Position numbers and translations under genes: made by a program. 64,000 nucleotides of DNA from JADLHS01 sp964553795 (lineage in GTDB: Bacteria > Verrucomicrobiota > Verrucomicrobiia > Limisphaerales > JADLHS01): positions 3,213 through 67,212 of the forward strand of contig CAZKMR010000014.1 of NCBI GenBank assembly GCA_964553795.1, in the 5' to 3' direction. Below, piece after piece: positions 34,236 to 41,463 of the stretch. The notes below the pieces were generated by a model. It was not told where the DNA came from. It searched no databases and was given only the letters and a program-made list of their open reading frames with translations. Numbering within the stretch: position 1 is the first letter of the stretch; each line of letters opens with the position of its first letter.

Positions 34236-34628
34236 ATGAAAACGGTCATCAAACTTGCGCTGTTAGGTATGGCGTGTGGCGTGGTCGGATGCGTGAACAC
34301 CGTCACGCAAACCCACCCCGGCCCGGGACCGGCGTATCGGGACCGCGTGGAGGCACGTTATCAGAAGCCGGTGGATCAGGTCTTCGAAGCCTCCAAGCGG
34401 GCGCTGACCACTTACGGCAACATCACCACCGAAGGGAAAGTGCTGGCCACCACCAATGACGTGCGCGTCATCGAGGGCCTCGTCAATGGCCGATCCATTT
34501 ACATGCGGGTGGAGCAGATCGATCCCCAGGTGACTTCGGCGATTGTGCAAGTACGCACCGGCTTCGGCGGAACCGATTTGCGCGTGGCTACGGATTTGGT
34601 GCAACGCATCGCGGTGGAATTGGAGTAA
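34236..34628 (+). CDS. DUF3568-like lipoprotein, copy 2
   Basis: 130 aa from ATG 34236, with a good Shine-Dalgarno GGAGG 5 bp upstream. Lipobox GVVGC (Cys19). The core RYQKPVDQVFEASKRALTTYGNI...VRVIEGLVNGRSIYMRVEQID aligns throughout with the preceding gene. The pair may form a heteromer or have diverged ligands. A strong terminator follows. Confidence 0.82.
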   Translation: MKTVIKLALLGMACGVVGCVNTVTQTHPGPGPAYRDRVEARYQKPVDQVFEASKRALTTYGNITTEGKVLATTNDVRVIEGLVNGRSIYMRVEQIDPQVTSAIVQVRTGFGGTDLRVATDLVQRIAVELE

Positions 34629-34658
34629 CCGCTCGCACTGCGCGAGTGAAAGTTTCCG

Positions 34659-34682
34659 GCCGACCTGCGGGTCGGCCTTTTT
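34659..34682 (+). terminator. Intrinsic terminator, shared by convergent genes
   Basis: GGCCGACC (34659-34666), loop TGCG, GGTCGGCC (34671-34678), then TTTT. It ends the lipoprotein pair. A run of A on the opposite side is short, so it may act only weakly for the convergent PilT-like gene. Confidence 0.82.
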
Positions 34683-34686
34683 CTTG

Positions 34687-35748
34687 TCACACTTTTTGCC
34701 GCGTGATGCGATCCGGATGGCGCGCCCGACTGATGGCGGTGTCGTAGGTGATGAGGCACTTGCAATACAGGTCATGCAGGCAATTGTCCATCAGCACCAT
34801 GCCATCCCGCCGCCCGGTTTGCAGAATGTTCTCCAGATGATGCAATTGATTCTCGCGAATCAAATTGCGCACCGCGCCGGTGGCCATGAGCAATTCATAC
34901 GCGAGCACCCGGCGCGTGCGATCCGCCGCCGGCAATAGTTCCTGGGCGATGATGCCCTGCAACGCGTTCGAGAGTTGCAGCACAATCTGTCGTTGCGCGC
35001 TGCCTTCAAACACACCGACGATGCGCTCCAAGGCATGCGCCACATTCGGCGAGTGCATTGTGGCGAGCACGAGATGGCCGGTTTCCGCCGCAGTCAACGC
35101 GGTGGAAATCGCCTCGAAATCACGCATCTCACCGACCACCAACACGTCCGGGTCTTGGCGCAACACATGCACCAACGCGCGATTGAACGAGCGCACATCG
35201 GTCAACACTTCCTGCTGCACGACGATGGCGCGTTTGTTCTGGTGCACGAATTCAATCGGATCTTCAATCGTGACGATCTTGCAGCGCCGCTCGCTGTTGA
35301 TGAGGTCCACGAGATAATTCAACGTCGTCGTCTTGCCCGCGCCGGTCGGACCGGTGATGAGCACAAGGCCGTTGGGGCGCCGGGCCAATTCATCAATTCG
35401 CTCCGGCAAACCGAGCTCTTCGCGTGACGCAATGCGTTCGCCGCAAAAGCGAAAACTCATTTCCGCATGCCCGTTGCGCCGATAAAACGTGGCTCGCACC
35501 CGACCCGCCTTCGGATGCAGCAGCGAGATGCACAACTCCCATTCCTGCTCGAATTTTTTGCGCTGTTGCTCGTTCAACAAACTGTCAGCCATCGCGGAGA
35601 TTTCCGACTCGGCCAGTGCATCCTCGTCGGCGATGATGATTTCGCCATTTACTCGAAAGGCCGGCGGTACCCCGGCGACAAGGTGCAAGTCCGACGCGTC
35701 AAAATCGCTGGCTGAAGCAAGGAAACGGTCGAGCAGGGGATGGCTCAT
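34687..35748 (-). CDS. PilT/GspE-family secretion or retraction ATPase
   Basis: 353 aa from ATG 35748 (ATGA overlap with the TPR gene). PilT-type layout: N-terminal domain SDLHLVAGVPPAFRVNGEI, Walker A GPTGAGKT (residues 133-140), Asp box VTIEDPIEFVH, Walker B VLVVGEMRD, and His box LVLATMHSPN. The C-terminal stretch QRQIVLQLSNALQGIIAQELLP is the usual PilT form. Hexamers drive pilus retraction. No pilin or assembly genes lie beside it, and linkage to a TPR protein suggests a dedicated variant of the twitching ATPase. Confidence 0.9.
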   Translation of the reverse strand: MSHPLLDRFLASASDFDASDLHLVAGVPPAFRVNGEIIIADEDALAESEISAMADSLLNEQQRKKFEQEWELCISLLHPKAGRVRATFYRRNGHAEMSFRFCGERIASREELGLPERIDELARRPNGLVLITGPTGAGKTTTLNYLVDLINSERRCKIVTIEDPIEFVHQNKRAIVVQQEVLTDVRSFNRALVHVLRQDPDVLVVGEMRDFEAISTALTAAETGHLVLATMHSPNVAHALERIVGVFEGSAQRQIVLQLSNALQGIIAQELLPAADRTRRVLAYELLMATGAVRNLIRENQLHHLENILQTGRRDGMVLMDNCLHDLYCKCLITYDTAISRARHPDRITRQKV

Positions 35749-36524
35749 GGGCGGAAAAGTTGGCGCCACCAGCCGCAGAATCGCGCGAAGCCGCCAACCT
35801 GCGCGAGTTCGCGGAAGGCATGGCTGACTTCGGGGTGGTGGGGTTGGAGTTGTTTGGCTTGTTCGTAGGAATGGCGCGCCGGAGCGACGAGGCCAAGCGC
35901 TTGTTGACAACGCCCCAGTTCCAGCCAGAGCAGAAAATGACTGGCGTTGGCTTCGAGGGCCTGTTGCATCAATTTCAACGCGAGCGCGAACTGTTCGTAA
36001 TAAAACCGGATGCGCCCGGCGAGCCATGGTAGCACCCAATCGCCCGGTGAAAATGACAGGGCTTTCTCGAAGCAATACTCGGCGCGCGATTCCTTGCGCG
36101 CCAACAACACATCGCCGCGCGCGAGCCAGACGTACGGGGTGTCGCCGCGTTCTTCAATGGCCGAATCCGAAAACGCCAACGCGCCTTGCAGATCGCCGCT
36201 CCGCGCCAGTGCGACGGCTTTGGCAGCGAGCAATTCGGGTTCGGCGGGAAATTTTTCCAACGCTTTGTCGGCCCAGAGCTGCGCTTCCCGGAATTCGCCG
36301 AGTTCGATCAACATGCGAACCTGACCGGTCCACGCGGCGGGATTCTGCGGATTGAATTCCAGCACTTTGGCAAAGAGGCGGAGCGCCGATTCAAAGTTGC
36401 CGTTCTCAAAGGCGGTCCGGGCTTCGGCGAGGAAATGAGTTTCACCCTTGAGCGGTTGGCGGGATGATTCGTGCGAGTGTTCCTCGTGTGGCCCGCCCAA
36501 CTCCAGATTGCCGAAGCGACTCAT
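35745..36524 (-). CDS. Tetratricopeptide-repeat protein
   Basis: 259 aa from ATG 36524 (MSRFGNLELGG). Contains at least five TPR-like helical pairs: HFLAEARTAFENGNFESALRLFAKVLEFNPQNP, AQLWADKALEKFPAEPELLAAKAVALARSG, and so on to SYEQAKQLQPHHPEVSHAF. No signal peptide or membrane helix. Probably a scaffold for the PilT-like ATPase encoded downstream with overlapping stop/start. Confidence 0.82.
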   Translation of the reverse strand: MSRFGNLELGGPHEEHSHESSRQPLKGETHFLAEARTAFENGNFESALRLFAKVLEFNPQNPAAWTGQVRMLIELGEFREAQLWADKALEKFPAEPELLAAKAVALARSGDLQGALAFSDSAIEERGDTPYVWLARGDVLLARKESRAEYCFEKALSFSPGDWVLPWLAGRIRFYYEQFALALKLMQQALEANASHFLLWLELGRCQQALGLVAPARHSYEQAKQLQPHHPEVSHAFRELAQVGGFARFCGWWRQLFRP

Positions 36525-36670
36525 GGTGATGGGCGGATTTAACCACGAACCCACCCGAATGCCACTACTAAAACGGGCGCCGCGAGAAGCCAAATGCCCG
36601 CGCCAACCTCAGGGGAGAAAGAATTGGTCTCGGTTCGCGTCATACGGGAGAACTTTCAGCGAGGTCGCGC

Positions 36671-38215
36671 TTATTCGGTTTCATTTGCCGCGGGCAAAAT
36701 CATGCGCGGCACACTGGCGTTGCGGGCGCGACCTTCCGCCCACGCGCGCAGCGTGCTGATTTGTTCGTCCATCGTTTTTGCCAGCGGCACGGTTTGCGCC
36801 AGCGCCATCAGAATGTGTTCCGTGGTCAATTCCTTGCGGGCGTAAAACGCATCGTAAAGCGCGCTGTTGATGGCTTCCTCGATTTCCGCGCCGCTAAACT
36901 TCTCGCTCGCCAGGGCAAGCTTCGTGATATCGAACTTCGCAGCGTCACGGCCGCGTTTTGCCAGGTGAATGCGGAACACTTCCATGCGTTCCTCCGGCTT
37001 GGGCAGGTCCACAAAGAAGATTTCATCCAACCGCCCTTTGCGCAGGAGTTCGGGTGGCAATTGCGAAATATCATTGGCGGTGGCGACCACGAAGACCGGC
37101 GCCTTCTTTTCCGAAAGCCACGTGAGGAAAGTGCCAAAGACGCGCGCGGTCGTGCCACCGTCGCTGGCCCCGGAACTTTGCGCGCCGGCAAACGCTTTAT
37201 CAATCTCGTCCACCCAAAGAATGGCGGGAGCGATGGATTCGGCGACCGCAATCGCGCGTCGGATGTTTTCTTCGGACGAACCGACAAAACTCCCGAACAT
37301 CCGGCCCACGTCGAAGCGGAGCAGGGGAAGCTGCCAGAGATTCGACACTGCTTTCGCGCACAGACTTTTGCCGCATCCTTGCACGCCCAGCAGCAAAATG
37401 CCGCGCGGCGCGGCGAGGCCGAATTCCCGCGCTTCGTCGCTGAATGCCACCGTGCGCTTGGTCAGCCAATCCTTCAGCACGATCAATCCGCCGACATTCG
37501 TAAAATTTTCCTCCGTCGCGTAATACTCCAGCAGCCCGCTCTTGCGAATGATCTGTTGTTTCTCGGCGAATACTTCGCTCATGCCTTCGCCGCTCAGGCG
37601 TTCGGATTTGACGATGATTTTGGCGAAAACGTTCTCCGCTTCACCGAGCGTGAGGCCGAGCGCGGCTTGTAACAATCGGTCGCGCCCCGCTTCATCGAGT
37701 TCGATCTTCACCTGCTTGAGTTGGCGGACCTCGGCAATGATTTGGTCGAGCAAGGTCGCGAGGTCGTCGCGCGTGGGCAACGGATGATTCAACACCGTGA
37801 TCTCCTTCTCCAACTCCGTGGGAATCTCCAACACCGGTGCGATGAGCACGATGGTCTTGAAACTGTTTTTCAGGTGCAGCGCGATTTCCTTGAGCTTGCG
37901 TGTGACGGCGTAATTGCTCTTGGTCAGAAACGGATGCAGATCCTTGAAAATGAAAATCGCCGGCTCAACCTGTTCAATGACGAGGTCCAGCGCTGCCAAT
38001 GGTTCTTTCGTGGCTGAATTGCGATTTTTATGCGACTGAATGGAAGTGCCCGCTGGCACGAGGCCCGTGCTGTAACTCCACTCAAAAACCTTCTTTTGCC
38101 GCTGGCGCGCGATGTCGATGACGACCTGCTGCACCCGCAGTTCCTCGCTGGAAAGGACATAGAGAATCGGATAGCGCGCGCGAATCAGCGTCTCGACCTC
38201 AGTGGCGAAGTTCAT
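36671..38215 (-). CDS. AAA+ ATPase of the Ycf46/spastin-like group
   Basis: 514 aa. The N-terminal ~230 residues are a domain seen in Ycf46-type proteins (YPILYVLSSEELRVQQVV; FKDLHPFL). The AAA core has Walker A GVQGCGKS (277-284), Walker B ILWVDEID (332-339), sensor 1 FVVATANDISQLPPEL, and an arginine-finger/second-region segment RKGRLDEIFFVDLP. A C-terminal lid follows (KFSGAEIEEAINSALYDAF). It probably remodels a protein complex. It lies 26 bp after the 72-aa gene on the same strand, downstream of an ECF sigma gene. Confidence 0.88.
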   Translation of the reverse strand: MNFATEVETLIRARYPILYVLSSEELRVQQVVIDIARQRQKKVFEWSYSTGLVPAGTSIQSHKNRNSATKEPLAALDLVIEQVEPAIFIFKDLHPFLTKSNYAVTRKLKEIALHLKNSFKTIVLIAPVLEIPTELEKEITVLNHPLPTRDDLATLLDQIIAEVRQLKQVKIELDEAGRDRLLQAALGLTLGEAENVFAKIIVKSERLSGEGMSEVFAEKQQIIRKSGLLEYYATEENFTNVGGLIVLKDWLTKRTVAFSDEAREFGLAAPRGILLLGVQGCGKSLCAKAVSNLWQLPLLRFDVGRMFGSFVGSSEENIRRAIAVAESIAPAILWVDEIDKAFAGAQSSGASDGGTTARVFGTFLTWLSEKKAPVFVVATANDISQLPPELLRKGRLDEIFFVDLPKPEERMEVFRIHLAKRGRDAAKFDITKLALASEKFSGAEIEEAINSALYDAFYARKELTTEHILMALAQTVPLAKTMDEQISTLRAWAEGRARNASVPRMILPAANETE

Positions 38216-38240
38216 GCCGGAAAAGTCTGCCCGTTGCTGT

Positions 38241-38459
38241 TTAATCTTTCAACCACCGTTGCCACCAGCGGCGTTTCGGCGGTGGCAACTTGGCGATGGA
38301 CTGGCTCAAACGCTCCGCGATGGTCGGCGGCACCTCGGTTTGCGCGGCGTCATGGCGCAACAATTCCTCCGTTGTGGCAAATTCCCGCGTCCCTTGTTGT
38401 CCGCTCGTGTGGGCGACTTGTTCCTGTTCCTGGCAACGTTGTTTGGATTCGTGTTTCAT
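38241..38459 (-). CDS. Small conserved-looking protein between sigma and AAA genes
   Basis: 72 aa. EFATTEELLRHDAAQTEVPPTIAERLSQSIAKLPPPKRRWWQRWLKD has the look of small proteins encoded directly after ECF sigma genes in Verrucomicrobiota. The ending is strongly basic/aromatic, with no membrane helix. It could bind the sigma factor, although no anti-sigma zinc motif is visible. It lies 14 bp after the sigma stop and 26 bp before the AAA gene. Not recognised as a named family. Confidence 0.65.
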   Translation of the reverse strand: MKHESKQRCQEQEQVAHTSGQQGTREFATTEELLRHDAAQTEVPPTIAERLSQSIAKLPPPKRRWWQRWLKD

Positions 38460-38473
38460 ACGGCTTCAGGGAT

Positions 38474-39046
38474 TCAGGCGGTTTTCGCAAAGTGCGTCGC
38501 AAACGCTTTTCGCGCCCGATGCAATTTGCCGCGGACGGCGTCGGTGGTTTGTTCCGTCAACAGGGCCACTTCCTCGTAACTCATTTCTTCATCAGCCACG
38601 AGCAACAGCAACAGGCGATATTCTTCGGGCAACGCGGCGAGGGCCGTTTGAATGCGTTCGCCGAGTTCCTTGGTTTCCAGCGCGTGCAACGGTGATTCCG
38701 TCGGCGCGGCTGTCACGTGCCAAACCGTGTCATCCGCCGTGGTGACCAGATTCCGCTGACTCCAGCTTTGATTCAGATTCTGGCAATGATTGATTGTGAT
38801 CCGATACAGCCAGGTGCGCAGGGAGGATTCACCGCGGAACTCCCCCAATTTGCGATAGACCTTGAGAAAAACATCGTGCGTGACGTCTTCGGCCTTTTGG
38901 GGGTCGGCCAGAAACCGCAGTGCGAGATAATACACGGCGCGACTGTGCGTTTCGTAAATCGCAGCGAACTCCGCCGAGTCCGGCAAGGCCCGCAACGGGT
39001 TCGGCGCGGTGGAAGCCGCTGCCGGTTCGTTCACACAAGAATCCAT
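38474..39046 (-). CDS. ECF-type RNA polymerase sigma factor
   Basis: 190 aa from ATG 39046. Region 2: AIYETHSRAVYYLALRFLADPQKAEDVTHDVFLKVYRKLGEFRGESSLRTWLYRITINHC. Region 4: ALAALPEEYRLLLLLVADEEMSYEEVALLTEQTTDAVRGKLHRARKAF. No classical anti-sigma gene is adjacent; the 72-aa gene immediately downstream is the only candidate. Upstream, 43 bp away and on the same strand, lies the TPR membrane-protein gene, so the four genes 40340-36671 may form one unit. Confidence 0.9.
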   Translation of the reverse strand: MDSCVNEPAAASTAPNPLRALPDSAEFAAIYETHSRAVYYLALRFLADPQKAEDVTHDVFLKVYRKLGEFRGESSLRTWLYRITINHCQNLNQSWSQRNLVTTADDTVWHVTAAPTESPLHALETKELGERIQTALAALPEEYRLLLLLVADEEMSYEEVALLTEQTTDAVRGKLHRARKAFATHFAKTA

Positions 39047-39089
39047 GGCTGTTGGACCGGGCTCGCCGCCGTTCGGCACGCGCCAATCG

Positions 39090-40340
39090 TTACGAGTTTG
39101 TGCTGCCGCGACCCGATTTCAATCCGATGTCCTGTTCATACGTGCCGAGTTTCACGGAACGCGTCGCGGCTTTGGCTTTCAATTCCAGTCGCAGCAAATC
39201 CAGGCGATTCCGCGCCAGGTCGGCGGCGGCGTGATTCGGATAACGCTCGATGATTTGCGTCAAGGTCGTGGCCACGGTGTCGTATTGGCAACCGTGCCGC
39301 ACTTGCAGGTCCGCCAACAAATTCAGCCACCGAATCACGCGGGGCGCGGGCTGTTGCGGTTGATTGATCAACAGGCTCAATTGATCCGCCGCCAGATCCA
39401 GCCGGAGATAATGATCCGCGTAAATTACCGCCAACTGTTCCCGTGCGTCTGTGTCCTGCGGATGACCCTCGAGATGTTTCACCAACTCATTGGCGCGGGC
39501 CGCCTGGTCCACTGCCGCCGGAGCAAGATGCGCTGAGGATTGCAGCAACCCGATATTTTCCACGCCGGCCGGTACGGCGACGCGGGGCCGATCGTGTTGC
39601 GCGATGAGCTGCTCGCGATTCGCCAGATGCCCGATGCGTTGTTCGGCTAACAATGCCAACTCCGTGCCCGGCAACAATTGCACAATCCGCTCCAGACTTT
39701 CGCGGGCTGCGTCCGGGTCAGACGAATACTTCAGATGCCAATCCGCCAGCGTGTTCAACGCATACGCGATATTGCGCGGCGCGTGCTTGGGTTGTTGGCA
39801 GATACGTTGAATGGTGATGGCCGCGCCCGGCAAGTCGTTCAGATTCTCGGCTTCAATCTCTGCCAGCAACATCTGCCCGGTAAAATCCGTGGGGAACTTC
39901 TGCAATTGTTTGCGGATGTCCGCGATGGCCTCGTTGTAGTGACCGCGCTTGCGCTTCGCGATGGCCGACGAATAAAACGCCTGCGGTTCCAGTTCCTGAT
40001 CGCCGCCGTCATACAAATCCCCGAACGGGCGGGCGATGATCATTGCAATGTCGCGCCGCCAGATGATGGCAAAGTACAGTCCCAACGCCGCCGTCAATCC
40101 CGCGCCAAAAAAAGCCGCCCCATAATCCAGCCCGCCGTTCACCTTACGTTGCAGCCAGGTAATCAGGAAATAACCGCCCACCAATCCCGGCACGGACAAC
40201 GCCCACTTGATCAGCAACGTCGCCCGGTCGTTCGTGTTCCGAAACCAGAACCACAGCCCCGCGCCCAGAATCCCGCCGATCACAATCCACCCAGCTATTT
40301 TTCCAACCAGGGCTAATGTCGATTGGGTGTCCGGTGACAT
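39090..40340 (-). CDS. Membrane-anchored TPR-like protein
   Basis: 416 aa. Three N-terminal hydrophobic segments (IAGWIVIGGILGAGLWFWF, LIKWALSVPGLVGGYFLITWL, AAFFGAGLTAALGLYFAIIW), then a helical-repeat domain of paired helices (YNEAIADIRKQLQKFPTDFTGQMLLAEIEAENLNDLP; AARESLERIVQLLPGTELALLAEQRI). No enzymatic motif. Likely a scaffold or assembly factor in the cytoplasmic membrane. Divergent from the alpha/beta hydrolase, with ~100 bp of shared upstream DNA. Confidence 0.78.
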   Translation of the reverse strand: MSPDTQSTLALVGKIAGWIVIGGILGAGLWFWFRNTNDRATLLIKWALSVPGLVGGYFLITWLQRKVNGGLDYGAAFFGAGLTAALGLYFAIIWRRDIAMIIARPFGDLYDGGDQELEPQAFYSSAIAKRKRGHYNEAIADIRKQLQKFPTDFTGQMLLAEIEAENLNDLPGAAITIQRICQQPKHAPRNIAYALNTLADWHLKYSSDPDAARESLERIVQLLPGTELALLAEQRIGHLANREQLIAQHDRPRVAVPAGVENIGLLQSSAHLAPAAVDQAARANELVKHLEGHPQDTDAREQLAVIYADHYLRLDLAADQLSLLINQPQQPAPRVIRWLNLLADLQVRHGCQYDTVATTLTQIIERYPNHAAADLARNRLDLLRLELKAKAATRSVKLGTYEQDIGLKSGRGSTNS

Positions 40341-40441
40341 TGCTGATGACTCTTTGGCCGTGCGGGCGCGAATTCAAGGAAATTCTGGCCTCACCGCGCT
40401 ACCTGTAACAAATTGCTTCGCAACGGCGTCCTGTTGGGAGA

Positions 40442-41443
40442 ATGAAGATGTATCATACAATTTGGACCGCGCTGCTGGTAATTGGTTTCAACCTCAATGC
40501 TCTCCTCGCATCCGATTGGCCGACGTGGCGTCTTTCCGCCACCAACGAAATCCAAATCACGGATGTGGAATGGCGCGATGCCGATCGCGATCGCACCATT
40601 CCGGCGCGAATTTATTCCCCGCGCACCAACCATCAACCCGCGCCCGTCATCATCTTCTCCCATGGTTTGGGTGGTTCGCGCGAAGGATACGCCTACCTTG
40701 GCCAATACTGGGCCGCGCACGGGTACGTCTCGGTTCACCTCCAACACGCCGGCAGCGATGCCGCCGTATGGGAAGACGCCCGGTTCGGTCAACGCATGGC
40801 CGCCATGCGGCGCGCGGCGGCCGACCCGCGCAATGCCATGAACCGCGCCCGCGACGTCTCCTTCGCGATTGACCAACTCACCTACCTCAACGCCACCAAC
40901 TCGCCCTGGCGCAGTTGTTTCGATCTCGACCGGGTTGGCGTAGCGGGTCATTCGTTCGGCGCGCATACTGCGCTTTCCGTGGCTGGCGCGAAATACGCCC
41001 CCCTCGGCGGCACCGTCAGCCTCGCCAAAGACCCGCGTGTCAAGGCCGCCATTCCCATGAGCGCGCCCGCTCCCGCCAATCGCGCCCGCCTCGCCGCCGC
41101 ATTTGCCGGTGTCAACATCCCTTGCTTTCACCTGACCGGCACCAAAGACGACAGCCCCATTGGCGACACCACCGCCGCCGACCGCCGTCTGCCCTTCGAC
41201 CATTGCAACAGCTCCGATCAATATCTCATCACCTTCACCGGCGGCGACCACGCCATCTTTAGCGGACGGGATCGCTGGTTCGGCGGCGGGAAAGACGAGC
41301 AATTCCAGCGGCATATTTGTCTCAGCTCCCTCGCCTTTTGGGACGCCTACCTGCGCGATGACACCGCGGCGAAAGAATGGTTGCGCACACAATTTGAATC
41401 CGAGTTGGGTGCCGCCGGGGTCTTTGAGGTGAAGCCGAAGTGA
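40442..41443 (+). CDS. Exported alpha/beta hydrolase (PAF-acetylhydrolase/chlorophyllase-like)
   Basis: 333 aa. Signal peptide MKMYHTIWTALLVIGFNLNALLA. Oxyanion segment VIIFSHGLGGSREGYAYLG, nucleophile elbow VAGHSFGAHT (Ser), acid in LTGTKDDSPIGD, and His in GGDHAIFSG make a full catalytic triad. Substrate is unknown; esterase of dienelactone-hydrolase/PAF-AH type is the safest description. ATG at 40448 is an alternative start, nearer GGGAGA. Convergent with the 803-aa gene, 20 bp apart. Confidence 0.86.
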   Translation: MKMYHTIWTALLVIGFNLNALLASDWPTWRLSATNEIQITDVEWRDADRDRTIPARIYSPRTNHQPAPVIIFSHGLGGSREGYAYLGQYWAAHGYVSVHLQHAGSDAAVWEDARFGQRMAAMRRAAADPRNAMNRARDVSFAIDQLTYLNATNSPWRSCFDLDRVGVAGHSFGAHTALSVAGAKYAPLGGTVSLAKDPRVKAAIPMSAPAPANRARLAAAFAGVNIPCFHLTGTKDDSPIGDTTAADRRLPFDHCNSSDQYLITFTGGDHAIFSGRDRWFGGGKDEQFQRHICLSSLAFWDAYLRDDTAAKEWLRTQFESELGAAGVFEVKPK

Positions 41444-41463
41444 AACGTTCTACGGTGATCGCG

